A stretch of DNA of 64,000 nucleotides from Phorcus lineatus. Its lineage: Eukaryota > Mollusca > Gastropoda > Trochida > Trochidae. The stretch spans positions 28,946,908-29,010,907 of the forward strand of contig OV121083.1 of NCBI GenBank assembly GCA_921293015.1. The letters are read 5' to 3'. The notes below the pieces were generated by a model. That model did no database searches, was not told where the DNA came from, and was given only the letters and a program-made list of their open reading frames with translations. Numbering within the stretch: position 1 is the stretch's first letter; each line of letters begins with the position of its first letter. The translations under genes and the position numbers were made by a program. Below are positions 25,101 through 34,830 of the stretch, piece by piece.

Positions 25101-25980
25101 ACTCTTGACTTCCTAGTAGCAAATATTAAGCATTCGATGATCGGACGTTAATAATAAAATATATCTCTTAATTTCTGCAAGTGTGTGTGTTAGATAATGT
25201 GTTGAACGAACGCTGGTGCTGTAGATGGGAAAGTATCGAAACAAAGGGGAACCTACACGCAGGCGGAGTGGGACAAACAGCGGATGCTCAGAATCAGATT
25301 TCTCATGATTGTTTTGGTCTACTCTATGTGGTGAGTTCGTTTCATTTCACTATTCAAGTGAACTTTTCCTCTTTTTCAAAAAATATTTTGAACGTTTATG
25401 TGTAGTTTCAAATATAATTGTTGAAGCAATATGAACCTTATGAATGATGATGGTTTGACTGGCATGTGACAGCTGGCTGCCTAACATGGCGGACAGCATA
25501 GCGCAGCTTGTGGTGATGGAGCGGGGCATACACCAACACACGCTTTTCCCGGTGTGGATGGTAGAGGTGAGTGACGCTTGTCTTTCAACCATTTTACCAT
25601 TAACTCAAATTAAAGCGGCCAAACCTTCATTGTGTCAAAAACACGAACTTTTGAGAAGGTAGGAGCTGTCTTCTGAACAAGTAACTCAGTAAGTCAATGT
25701 CATTGTAATTGAAAAAATGCAGTATGTCTATGCCATATGTAGGACATCATTTTGTTAACACTTTTATTAGGTCGTCTTTCACTGCTTGATTTGATAGGCG
25801 GTCTTGAACCCTCTGCAAGGGCTGTTCAACTGCGTTCTGTACCGCCCGGGTCTGATGGCGTGCCTCCAGTCGTGTCGCTTCAGGAAGAACCGCTCCATAC
25901 AGACTTCAGTGGAGGAGGACGAGTCTCGGGTCCTGCTCGGCACTGCGGGCAAGACCTCAGCGAATTGGCACAGTGCCTAG
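15959..25980 (+). CDS. GPR143: GPR143-type intracellular G-protein-coupled receptor, eight exons
   Basis: Orthologue of the ocular albinism type 1 protein, a seven-helix receptor of melanosomes and lysosomes reported to bind L-DOPA. Joining 15959-16196, 19589-19710, 20540-20646, 22382-22480, 23548-23654, 25225-25330, 25473-25566 and 25798-25980 gives 1056 nt, 351 residues plus TAG, with all phases matching (1,0,2,2,1,2,0). Hallmarks: TM1 at 28-47; AVDVYKR after TM3; LVLVANPVIYW in TM5 (vertebrate LVLVANPILF); YTQAEWDKQRM in loop 3 (vertebrate YTENERRM); RIRFLMIVLV and CWLPN in TM6; LNPLQG in TM7. The C-tail is shorter than in vertebrates (about 404 residues) and holds an acidic dileucine, ESRVLL (333-338). 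No stops or broken sites, so it is probably functional, possibly in eye or body pigment cells. Family assignment is by recognition, not alignment. Confidence 0.93.
16172..17548. repeat. 55-57-bp minisatellite made of the exon 1 splice-donor region
   Basis: About 25 tandem units beginning GTCTCCAACCTC, continuing with TGTCTTGCACCG and then GTATGYCTCTCAKTATTCT. The first unit is GPR143 exon 1 codons for SNLLSCIG plus the true donor; all later units lie in intron 1. Starts at 16172, 16229, 16284, 16341 and 16396 show 55/57-bp alternation. Many long open frames across the array are artefacts of the repeat. Confidence 0.95.
17549..19588 (+). other. Rest of GPR143 intron 1
   Basis: Contains a 23-base poly(C) at 17919-17941, an AGA/GAA microsatellite near 18244-18262, and dispersed-repeat fragments with 'tttccatggaaac' (17700, 17845). 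Ends in the acceptor TGCGCCTCCAG at 19588. No other coding exon recognised. Confidence 0.6.
19589..19710 (+). CDS. GPR143: GPR143 exon 2
   Basis: Completes Gly80 (G|GT) and encodes 81-120: VVARAASIWVTKPP, an extracellular loop with an NAS sequon, and the start of TM3 ending TLIIGTTME. Acceptor CCTCCAG, donor GAG|GTACGTAG. Aligns with vertebrate GMVIRSTVWLG...GSAMW. Confidence 0.88.
19696..19955. repeat. Degenerate ~52-57-bp tandem repeat copying the exon 2 splice junction
   Basis: The stretch GGCACCACAATGGAGGTACG at 19696 (exon 2 end plus donor) and its downstream 'actacgctgcatctt' recur in intron 2 as diverged copies near 19756, 19800, 19852 and 19909. The last is AGCACCACCATCGAAGTACG followed by 'taggctgcactacatctt'. 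About five units in all. Confidence 0.75.
20540..20646 (+). CDS. GPR143: GPR143 exon 3
   Basis: Residues 121-155 plus two bases of codon 156: AFTNFMYAASVMWTLSYAVD, then VYKRLRCCQCPELTP. TM3 and the start of cytoplasmic loop 2, corresponding to vertebrate [20 protein letters not shown]. Acceptor CATTTCCAG, donor CC|GTAAGT. Confidence 0.92.
20775..21625 (-). pseudogene. Mariner transposase relic in GPR143 intron 3
   Basis: Antisense to GPR143. From 21620 downward: AVIKFLTKEGVIATEIHKRM (N-terminal helix-turn-helix), AEFKRGRMHKID, then, after a deletion of the linker region, LVTGDETWIHHWDPDT (first catalytic Asp), LRAAIKKKRRG, VLLHDNAPVHKSRITQA (second Asp), FRNLKSHFLGTRFGDDDELK and a C-terminal IEVQGDHIEK before a stop near 20840. 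Several frame changes and stops. A mariner-type DD34D element, inactive. Confidence 0.88.
21880..22045. mobile_element. Eroded copy of the 9095-9534 TIR element interior
   Basis: 'aatttgacaaagaattgcg', 'aaaaagagaaacacg', then 'gcattgccgttagtc' and 'attgacaactatttgta' parallel 9247-9395 in the same order. The TTAA-bounded ends are not visible here. Lies in GPR143 intron 3. Confidence 0.5.
22382..22480 (+). CDS. GPR143: GPR143 exon 4
   Basis: Completes Pro156 (CC|G) and encodes 157-188 plus two bases of codon 189: AVYTYHVLCWGVAACSSAGG, then TLAIWIHTSFPG. This is TM4, matching vertebrate LLYHIMAWGLATLLC. Acceptor TTGCTGCAG, donor GGAA|GTAAGT. Confidence 0.92.
23400..23515. repeat. ~60-bp tandem duplication before GPR143 exon 5
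   Basis: 'tatagtagtagggtagggtc' plus 'aatagctatatatgtc' and 'tttctaaagctattt' occur twice, ending about 35 bp before the exon 5 acceptor. No effect on the splice site is visible. Confidence 0.8.
23548..23654 (+). CDS. GPR143: GPR143 exon 5
   Basis: Completes Lys189 (AA|G) and encodes 190-224 plus one base of codon 225: CADRTRLIWRYLFSY, IPMLLVLVANPVIYW, RSHII. TM5 with the family's most recognisable stretch. Acceptor TGTTGCAG, donor ATAG|GTCAAC (weaker than the others, but phase fits exon 6). Confidence 0.93.
23655..25224 (+). repeat. GPR143 intron 5 with three diverged tandem copies of a dispersed repeat
   Basis: Between 23790 and 24260 the block 'gaaacttggtatgtggttag', 'gtggtgccttttgcta', 'tttccatggaaacaatttga' occurs about three times with roughly 130-170-bp spacing. 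Related sequence lies at 8760-8900. The rest of the intron is AT-rich with no exon recognised. Confidence 0.65.
25225..25330 (+). CDS. GPR143: GPR143 exon 6
   Basis: Completes Asp225 (G|AT) and encodes 226-259 plus two bases of codon 260: GKVSKQRGTYTQAEWDKQRM, LRIRFLMIVLVYSM. Third cytoplasmic loop and first part of TM6. Acceptor GGTGCTGTAG (short pyrimidine tract), donor TG|GTGAGT. Phase and homology both support it. Confidence 0.9.
25473..25566 (+). CDS. GPR143: GPR143 exon 7
   Basis: Completes Cys260 (TG|C) and encodes 261-291: WLPNMADSIAQLVVMERGIH, QHTLFPVWMVE. End of TM6, last extracellular loop, start of TM7. Vertebrate counterpart CWLSNIINESLLFYLE. Acceptor ATGTGACAG, donor GAG|GTGAGT. 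Confidence 0.92.
25798..25980 (+). CDS. GPR143: GPR143 exon 8 and stop
   Basis: Residues 292-351 and TAG. TM7 (AVLNPLQGLFNCVLY) followed by a short cytoplasmic tail rich in Arg/Lys and then acidic, with an ESRVLL dileucine-type sorting motif. Acceptor TTTGATAG. The tail is shorter than in vertebrates; a further 3' exon through an unrecognised donor cannot be excluded. Confidence 0.9.
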   Translation, partial: AVLNPLQGLFNCVLYRPGLMACLQSCRFRKNRSIQTSVEEDESRVLLGTAGKTSANWHSA

Positions 25981-26177
25981 CGTCTCGCAGAAGCAAAAGC
26001 TCCTGCTCCTGTTGACACATTGTAGTGACTCAGTATCATTGCCAACGTGGACGAGTTGCAGCCAGAACTGTGTTGCATTATGGGGAGTGTGTCGCTTTGA
26101 GTACAACTACGTAGGAGAAAGACAGGAGTCGAAATCAGAAGTCTTTATTCACATGAGGACTTGGTAGGTCAGATTTA

Positions 26178-26183
26178 AATAAA
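26178..26183 (+). promoter_or_regulatory. Poly(A) signal of GPR143
   Basis: AATAAA 198 bp after the stop codon, a normal 3'UTR distance. No competing hexamer was noticed nearer to the stop. Confidence 0.55.
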
Positions 26184-26189
26184 CTTATC

Positions 26190-27053
26190 AAAACGTTCAG
26201 CTTGTAAGTTAAAAAATGTTTGCATTTCGTGTGAGTTAGTTGTTGGCAATCGATCTCAATCTCATCATTGAGAGGACACAAATCTCACTGGAAACGCCCT
26301 TTTAGCCAAAAGAAGGAAGGGAGCGGGGGTAGTTATTTGACTAATACTCCGAAAAATAAACCTCAAAAACGATTATTATATTTGTAGGATTCTAGTTCCA
26401 TGCACTTTCTAATCCAAATGAAAACAAATGTCAATTCCTCAAGTTTTATTTGAACTAGAAGAGTTCAGTGAAGATTGACTGAAACAACAGAAAATAGGGA
26501 CCATAAGTTTCAGTCAGCACTTGTTCACACATGTTTAACATACAGAAAATAGTCAACATTCATTCACCGACAAAACACCTTTCGAATGCTATGAATAATC
26601 TCAAATTTACTTAATTAACATTGTTCTTCCCAATGAAATGCAGAAAGTAATAAGTTGAAGTACATACCATTTTGTTTGACCTTCTAATCCATGTGAATAA
26701 CAACTGAGATGTGGGAGATCCTCTCCCTATATAGCTCATACCATGTGCTCTACCCTCTATAGCTACAAGAGTTACCTGACTTGCCTAGTCTCAGTAACTG
26801 AACCACTCATAAAATAGCTATCTCATATAAAGCATTACACTCTTTCACATTCATACACTCGTATTCAAATGCATACACAAATACATACACAAATATCAAC
26901 TCTCACATTCACAAACTCACCCATATACTCATGCACTTAACAATTTGCATATAAATTTACAGTCAATGTATTTTCAGATCTACTGCAATGCAATCACACT
27001 TAAGACTTACTTTCTCTTACAATAAACACTACAATATTAATTATGAGAATGAA
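26190..27053. other. Intergenic, no gene seen
   Basis: AT-rich spacer between the GPR143 3'UTR and the LTR element; 26840-26960 is rich in 'catacac/catatac' simple sequence. Confidence 0.4.
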
Positions 27054-27057
27054 GTAT

Positions 27058-27482
27058 TGTAGCACAATCAGCAGGCACACACTTCGTAAGATTCAACAGA
27101 AGACGAGACATGTATTTTCTTGGCTTTTATTTCTTCCAAGTACTCTATATTACTCAGGCTGTCGACCTTTCTCGCTTCTCCTGGGCACCCTCACGACGCC
27201 CAGCGCGTCCTTCTCACATGGCTGGTCGTGGCTGTGACCAGCCCATGGCTGAGTCCTGGCCGAGACTCAACTCCTCAGTCCCGTGGCTGAGACTCAACCC
27301 TCTCTCCAGGACAATGGCTGAGAACTCCACTTTGAAGTCAAACCTGGGTCTTATATACCCAACAGACTCAGTTGTCAAAACATTGTCACTTGACAACAGC
27401 TTAATGATTATTACATATTTAGGGATTACTTGGGGATGGGATTAGCAGAGTATAACATAGGTTTCATAACAACTATATTACA
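27058..27482 (-). repeat. Left LTR (3' LTR in element orientation)
   Basis: 425 bp; contains TATATAAG (near 27350, minus) and AATAAA (near 27128, minus). Differs from the partner by few substitutions and a 4-bp indel (CTCGCTTCTC versus CTCGCCCGCTTCTC). Confidence 0.92.
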
Positions 27483-29153
27483 TTACTCCATCACCAAACA
27501 AGAAATATTGACTAAGATTTCTTCAGTCTGTTTAGCCAAGGATAACACAATTATAAATCTATAAATAAATGTACATAACAAACTTACAACAATTATTTTC
27601 CGTTAAAGATCTACACACTTTTAAGCGCCCAAATACATCATCATAATATCATACATACAAGAGAATATACATCATCGCGCTTATAAACATATATCGATCA
27701 TTAATGGCACACAAATACATCATTCCAATAATACAATACATTAGAAATACTAATGTGCTCATTTAACATTTAACAAGCAGTTAACAAAGTCACCACATGG
27801 TGAGATAGGGTTCGAAGAGTCTCGGTTCAGTCCTGGTAAACGTAGCCCACCGTCGGGTACAGCTGAATTTCCACTGTTTTCCAGCAACATTGGTCATCCT
27901 ACATGGAGGCACAGATGTATTCCATCTACTGACGTTCCCCACGTCCCCTGCTTTAGCAGACACCGGCCATGTCACTGTATTGACCAACTGCTGTTCCCAC
28001 ACCGACGTTCTCCATGGGTTCTCGATCTCACAGGTCCAAACCGATCATCTCCCGCAGTCGTGCTGGCTTTCTGCATCATTGCATCCACTGATCGATGGAG
28101 GCACCAACTGTCGTTTCCCCACCCTATCTCCTCTGGGTTCTCCTCTCTTAACCTTACAAGTACCTAAACCTCAACTTAACAGAGAAATATTTTCTTATCT
28201 TTCTATCTGAATATCTACAGTTTCATGAAACAACATTGCTCCTTACTGCCATATTGCCTTGAATAAATTACTCAAGAGAGCTAATTATCTGACCGTCCCA
28301 AATAATTACATTTAAGCTTTAATCTCTTTAATCCAAGGAATTAAAGCCTGCAGTTAACCCTAGCCTTTGCGTTGTGTTTTTCTCTACAAGGGTTACATAA
28401 TAAATTCCATCTCAGAAAACCTTAAACCCACCGTTGCCTAACCTACTGCTTGATAAGATTTTGTTCGTCTATCCTTGGCCTTCAGACCCAGGGCTAATCC
28501 ACAAGAATCCCTCTAATCCGGTCTGTAAATCAAGGCCATTCAAGTCAATTTATGGCAGGAGCTTCGTCTCGGGTTACAACATTATATGCCCGTCTGCTCG
28601 GTCTGAGCTCCATCCCATTGGATGACCCGCGGGCTTACCATATAATGTACCCGTCCACTCGTCCACCACTCTCTCAGACTTTAGGATTTCTAAACTTCAT
28701 CTTAATTCAAGCCCTCCCCATGATCTTTGCTGATGTAATTCACCTACATCGTCCCTGCCAATTAATTCTAGTCTTCTTTCAATACCCATTTCCTTAACTT
28801 TTTCCATTTTGACTCCTGAAACAGTAACCCTTTCACAGCGCATACTAATTTCTTACTGCCAGGCTGATCCCGCCAAAACATGGCTTGACAATATTCGAAC
28901 AGCAAATCAATCATCGGTAAAACGTTCCCCGTTAAACCCCTGATTTGTGTTATTTCTCCAAATGTCCTTAACATCTACACCTTACTGCTACACTAATTAA
29001 CCTACTCAACACTATCAATAAAGTTTAATTGCAAAACCCTTAGGGTCGCCCAGAGACGCGGGGAAGGTCGACAACAATCAGTACTCACCAACCACCAAGT
29101 CCAAGTCCCTCTGTCTTGCTGAATCCGGGTCACGGCACCAAAAAGATCCCCTG

Positions 29154-29582
29154 TGTAGCACAATCAGCAGGCACACACTTCGTAAGATTCAACAGAAGAC
29201 GAGACGTGTATTTTCTTGGCTTTTATTTCTTCCAAGTACTCTATATTACTCAGGCTGTCGACCTTTCTCGCCCGCTTCTCCTGGGCACCCTCACGACGCC
29301 CAGCGCGTCCTTCTCACATGGCTGGTCGTGGCTGTGACCAGCCCATGGCTGAGTCCTGGCCGAGACTCAACTCCTCAGTCCCGTGGCTGAGACTAAACCC
29401 TCTCTCCAGGACAATGGCTGAGAACTCCACTTTGAAGTCAAACCTGGGTCTTATATACCCAACAGACTCAGTTGTCAAAACATTGTCACTTGACAACAGC
29501 TTAATGATTATTACATACTTAGGGATTACTTGTGGATGGGATTAGCATAGTATAACATAGATTTCATAACAACTATGTTACA
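29154..29582 (-). repeat. Right LTR (5' LTR in element orientation)
   Basis: 429 bp, partner of 27058-27482. The low divergence indicates a recent insertion. Confidence 0.92.
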
Positions 29583-29586
29583 GTAT

Positions 29587-31359
29587 CAGAGAAGTGGACA
29601 TTTCAGGTTTAGGATTCAAATCTGGATTCGTTTTTGTAGAGATTATGTTGAGATTAAAATAGTATTAGGTACAGAGTATGTGTTAGAGCAGGCTGGCTGT
29701 AGAGAGGGTAATAGGTAGGTGCAGGCTCCCCCATTTTTGTCATAATGTTTAGCCTTGAGGATTAGCTTTGATACATGTTTGAGCGCAAACATTATGACAA
29801 TGTTGGTACAGAGGAACCATGTGCTAATCAAAGAGATAACTCCCTAGGAGCTATCATTTATCCTCTAAAGGCCCGATTTGCTTATGATATGTCATGACAT
29901 GGCGTCAGTCGTCCGTTCTTCAGTACGCTTTTCGCATTTTCGGATCCAGTGACGCTAGAGAATTCAAATCTTGTGTATTATTTATTGTAGATTTGGTGAC
30001 CTTGTTGTCCCTCATGAGGGTCTTCGGTGCCATTCTTTAAAAAACTAATTTAATCTTTTCCTCCAAAAAAACCAAAAAGCCTTATAAGACTGAAATCTTG
30101 TTGCAGGGGTACTTCGTAGCGGGGGTCCTGTCCTTCCGTCCGGTCAATTTGCTCAACAACTGTTAGGTCTAGATCAACCGAACTTTGTACACTTGTTCAC
30201 CAAAACCTTGTCTACAGTTTGAACCACTTTTGAATTTTCTGGAATTATGTTTTATGTTGTTTCCATGGAAACGTAATTTTTTGGACTGAGTCATATGATG
30301 TACAATGGGGACAGATTTTCTCAGAAACTATTACACCTAGAGGAGTGAAATTTTGGTTATGGATACACCTGATGATACTCTTGATCTAGTTTGAAAGCCA
30401 TTTCCGACATTTTATTTTTTAAAGAGTTATGACCCGTGATTGCTCAGTTGGACTTGGAGCGATTAACAGGTCTGATGCTTCAATGGGGACAAGTTTTCTC
30501 AGACAGTATGACACTTACGTGAATGAAATTTTGGTTTTGGACACACCTGTTGATGCTTTTGATCGAGTTTGAAAGCAATTTCCGAAATAAAAGGAATTAA
30601 TTAATGTACAATGATCTGCATTTGCCTGTGAAGCTCATTGATGCATTGTTTATTTTGTGATGATCTTAGCTGTATGGCACAAAACATATGATAAACTGTG
30701 TTTACATGTCAGTTTGGAAGAGGGAGAAAAAAATCAGACGAGCTGTGGGGGTATGTGAGCCATGCTCACTTGTTGTTGTTTATCGTACGCCAAAAGGGTC
30801 ACAACTTAAAACATTATCTCCTTTGGCTTCTCAGGAACAGAGCTTTTAAACCGACCTCTTTGAAAATGGAGATCGTAATTTTAAGCTTGGTGACCATGTA
30901 AATACAAATGAGGTCCCCAGCAAGCAAACCTTTATATCTGTTTGTCTTCTCAAAAATTCAAGAAAAGCTGTATAGAGATTTTATAAATATGCCAACTCTG
31001 TGACCCACCGGGATGATTTACTGATATTTTTAAAACCCCTGGTAACTGCCTCCTGATATTTTTATTTATCATCCAAAACTGTGTTTAGTAGGAGATATCG
31101 CTTGTAGAAGATCAAGCGATATCTCCTAGGAGATATCGTTTTGACAGTAGATTTTGAACAATGGCCTATTACAGTCAAGATCATGATATCACAATTGTTT
31201 TATATCATCAAGTAATGACATCACAATGCTATGACGTCATAAACATGATGGCGTCACAATGCTATGACATCACTCCATTGAGAGTCTTAGAGCAGTTCAA
31301 TGTTCAGAAATACACATTTTTCGCGGAATCGAAATGAAAAATGATTTTGAATGATAAAT
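29587..31359. repeat. Intergenic with duplicated dispersed repeat
   Basis: No coding exon. 30290-30410 and 30470-30590 are two diverged copies of 'caatggggac', 'tttctcagam', 'gaaattttggttwtgg', 'gatcKagtttgaaagc'. A hairpin with 15-bp arms (AGGAGATATCGCTTG) lies at about 31091-31128. Confidence 0.55.
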
Positions 31360-31505
31360 AGAATCTCACCCTCGTGTCTTCTGATATCAAATATATCAAC
31401 ACTCGTTGCTAAAAGTAAAATATCCTCGGCAAGCCTCGGGTATTTGTAACTTTTATCAACTCGTGTTGATATATTTGATATCAGAAGACACTTGGGTGAG
31501 ATTCT
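31360..31505. mobile_element. Foldback (hairpin) element, ~146 bp
   Basis: Nearly the whole segment is one imperfect palindrome: the left arm starts AGAATCTCACC and includes TCTTCTGATATCAAATATAT; the right arm is its complement, ending GGTGAGATTCT. The apex is near 'cggcaagcctcg'. Typical of a MITE of the foldback type; no clear TSD. Confidence 0.8.
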
Positions 31506-31908
31506 CTATATATTTTTTATAATATGTATCATCAAAAGGCTGATCAACTATAGAACCACTGGCTCTATTTTCCTAACATCATATAATGAACAGAGACTAT
31601 TACAATGCTACAATTGACTTGCATCCTGGGTTAAGATTCATTGTATTTTATAAACGTAATACTTTAAACTAAAGTATATTTCATTAGATAATTGGTATTG
31701 CTTATCATTTTACTATAAATTCATTTTTTTCATTAACAAGTATGTGTAATTCATTCATAATGAAATCTGGATTGTTTATTTTCACTGTATGCAATGCATA
31801 TACGCCCAAGGCAACCTTTTGTGTTAATGTAACAACTCTACCACTCAGCCATAGTTTACTATGTTGTCCAGTTTATGTTTAAATTACTTGACATTCAATG
31901 TATTAACT

Positions 31909-31911
<3 letters not shown>

Positions 31912-31992
<81 letters not shown>

Positions 31993-32003
31993 ATGTATGT
32001 ACG

Positions 32004-32054
<51 letters not shown>

Positions 32055-32187
32055 AAGTGACGCTCAATGTATTCACTCCATATATATATATTGTTGTATG
32101 TTTGTATGTTACTTTCAATGTATTTACTCCTTTTATATAAATATATATATATATATAATGTTGTATGTGAAGTTCAATGTACTTACT

Positions 32188-32270
<83 letters not shown>

Positions 32271-32775
32271 TAGTAAAAAGAATGTTCAAACTCTATGGTA
32301 GTATATATTAAAAAGAAGAAGATGAAGTTGAATTACATTTGGCAAACGTTTTCAGCAGGTACGAATGTACCTGCTTCATCAGGCCGTTTAATGCAGTAAC
32401 TGACACTAAGTATAAGTATTATGTACTTAGTGTCAGTTACTGCATTAAACGGCCTGAATCTTTTTTATATATATTGTATATGACGTTCAATGTACTTACA
32501 CCTTATATATATATATTGTATGTGACGCTCAATGTACTTACTTAATATATATATATATATATATTGTTGTATGATTGTATGTTACGTTCAATGTATTTAC
32601 TCCTTATATATATTGTTATATGTGACGTTCAATGTATTTACTCCTTATATATATTGTTGTATGTGACGTTCAATGTATTTACTCTTAATATATATTGTTA
32701 TATGTGACGTTCAATGTATTTACTCCTTATATATATATTGTTGTATGTGACGTTCAATGTACTTACTCTGTCTTA
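31912..32775. repeat. Composite TA microsatellite / minisatellite
   Basis: Pure (TA)n runs (about 31912-31972, 32010-32048, 32190-32266) alternate with a conserved block reading TGTATGTGACGTTCAATGTA followed by TTTACTCCTTATATATA, repeated about ten times to 32770. There is a (GT)n section at 31973-31992. The open frames of Tyr/Ile here are artefacts. Confidence 0.93.
32379..32457. repeat. Perfect 34-bp-arm hairpin inside the TA array
   Basis: Arms 32379-32412 and 32424-32457 are exact complements (starting TCAGGCCGTTTAATGCAG), with an 11-nt loop. A smaller palindrome, GCAGGTACGAATGTACCTGC, sits just upstream at 32355-32374. Unlike the surrounding TA repeats it is of mixed composition. Confidence 0.95.
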
Positions 32776-34650
32776 CTGAGAGAGATGGCTCTTTGACTTA
32801 TTCATTGTTTTCGCGGGAAGGGCAACCAATGTTCCTCAAGATTAAAGACTGTCACGCATGATGGTGTTCATTACTTTGTCACTGCTGCTTACTGTTACTC
32901 ACAGTTCACTCGCTGATAAATTGGATCTCTTGCCTTTGCATTGAAAAGCATTATCATCACAGTCGCCGTTCAAAAGAAAATATAGAAAACAGAACTTTTA
33001 GAGCTCTATCAATCCAATAGGAACACATTTTGTTACGCTTTTCCCTTCATGAGGAGGATATCAGACCAGTGGGGGAGAACTGTAAAGTACTGCCTATCTG
33101 AAATAATTCAAGGACCTTAATTCGAAAACTATATCATGCCGAAAAGGGGAGATGCGCACTACTGACATGTATCCAAAGGCTTGTGAAAAGATTTTAGAAA
33201 GATTGACCGTGCCACGACAATAGCTCCGCCTGCGGGGATTAAAAAGATGGGGTGTTTCTTAGATTCCTTATCCAGTAGGATGATAATTTATATAAAGGCC
33301 AAAGGGGCCATATGCCTTTAAAACCTAACGGGTCTGGAAGGACAGATGGGCCTATGGCTCGTTGTCCGTCGGGCGTCCTCCGTAAACTTTCCACATTTTT
33401 TACCTCTCCTCTAATAGTGCTGCACACCCGAAGCTGTAATTTCTGGGAATGTACCTTGCATCAAGGTGAATTTGTAAACCATAGGATTTGTTTTCAGAAT
33501 AACCTCTGTTACATGGACTATTGACGGTGTTTTGGGGAACTCTACATCTGTGTCTACTCTGTGTCTATGTTGATATGAATTGAGTGGTCGGGGGATTGAG
33601 TAAGGGTCGAGGGAGAGGTGAGATATGGTCGTTTTGTTTTCAATTTTGCATCATATGCGATATAGTTTGAATGATTTTCTTCAAATTTAGTGCCACGTTA
33701 TCTTTGTCTTATGCACTAACACTGGACCATTTAGCGATTTTTGTATTTCACCCGGGATTCTAGATGGTGTGACTCTTTGACCCAAAGAAGGGCCACAGGG
33801 GTCGCGGCTTCAAAAACTATTTTGCATCTTTCACTGTCACAAAAAAACTGAAATTTTATGTTCAAGTCTACCTGACAAATAGGTATTAAAACTGTAGATT
33901 TGTTGACTCTTGTCCCCAATTAGGACCAAAGGAGACCCAACCTAAAGACGTCTTTCTTTTCTTAACCCTCTAACAGTGTTACGGACCCCTTGAGGCCCGA
34001 TGTTACACGGTAATTTGTTACACCCAAAAACCACAACGTATTCCTCACACGTGGTGTGCTAAACACTGACACACGTTCAACGCAAATCTCAGTCTTGATA
34101 CTACACCCAGTCTAAAATAGTTGTCATCCCTTTCACCTGAAACCGGGCCTGGCCCGGTCAAGTGTGTATTACATTGTGATGAGAAAGAAAGAGCTTTAGA
34201 GGCAGTTATGGTTTAACTCATTTATAATAAGTGGCTTGTAGCGACACAGGTGATTATTTTTAAGAGCTTAAATGGTCCTGTCAAAAAAAACAGGAGATAA
34301 AGTTTTATCAGAATGTGATTTTATCTGGACAATAAGATCAATAGATTAATCAGGGATATAATTAGAAATAAATGAAATGAAATGAAAATGATTATTTACC
34401 ATTGCTGAATTTAAAAACATCTTAAATGGTTAATCAAAATCAATTCACATGTAGTCATGCAAATGTTCAAAGATTGGATGGCGATGGCAACTCAATTGTA
34501 TTCAAAGAAAAAGAGGACCACTGGTCTAATTTGCGTATTGTAAGAACAGTTCTTGAAATCTCTTGAATTACTTTGAATGTCTAGTCTGTGTCTATTACTT
34601 TCATACCCTCTGTCACTCCTCATGTAAATCTGCATCCTGATGGTTCTTAA
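32776..34650. other. Intergenic, one dispersed-repeat copy
   Basis: No coding exon. 33290-33490 is a copy of a dispersed repeat ('gggcctatggctcgttgtcc', 'cgtaaactttccacat', 'gaagctgtaattt') also found at 46090-46330. Confidence 0.5.
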
Positions 34651-34659
34651 AAAAGGGGA

Positions 34660-34830
34660 TTTCTGATATACCTATCCGTTCGCCAATTTAGTCCCAGACA
34701 TGCTAAATAGGGTTTCGATCTAGAAACATGGGCGATGGTCATACGATCTGTGTAAAAGCATTGATGTCCAGATGTTTGATCACAGCTCGGGAACAATGGG
34801 TTTGAGCAGTAACCACGATGTGTTGCCTAG
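34660..34830 (-). pseudogene. Tc1-like transposase C-terminal fragment
   Basis: The minus strand reads HCSRAVIKHLDINAFTQIV, stop, PSPMFLDRNPI, stop, HVWD, stop, IGERI. This follows the Tc1 pattern 'PH.SR.V...L....I...WP..S.DLNPIEHVWDQIGRRI' with the key Glu codon now a stop. Short, degraded relic. Confidence 0.5.

Larger units (their letters stand above)
27058..29582 (-). mobile_element. LTR retrotransposon, non-autonomous
   Basis: Two direct repeats, 27058-27482 and 29154-29582, start TGTAGCACAATC and end CTATRTTACA (TG...CA), over 95% alike by eye, flanked by a 4-bp GTAT duplication (27054-27057, 29583-29586). Within each LTR the minus strand carries TATATAAG, then AATAAA further on, so the element is transcribed leftward. 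Next to the right LTR the minus strand reads CAGGGGATC then TTTTTGGTGCCGTGACCCGG, a plausible primer binding site of the kind seen in BEL/Pao elements (tentative). The 1.67-kb interior has no recognisable gag or pol, so it depends on a helper. Confidence 0.92.

Noticed and set aside
27110..27445. Duplicate 109-111-codon frames at 27110 and 29216
   Set aside because: They are the two LTRs of one retroelement, read in the strand opposite to its TATA box.
31861..32289. Tyr/Ile-rich frames on both strands
   Set aside because: Translation of (TA)n microsatellite.
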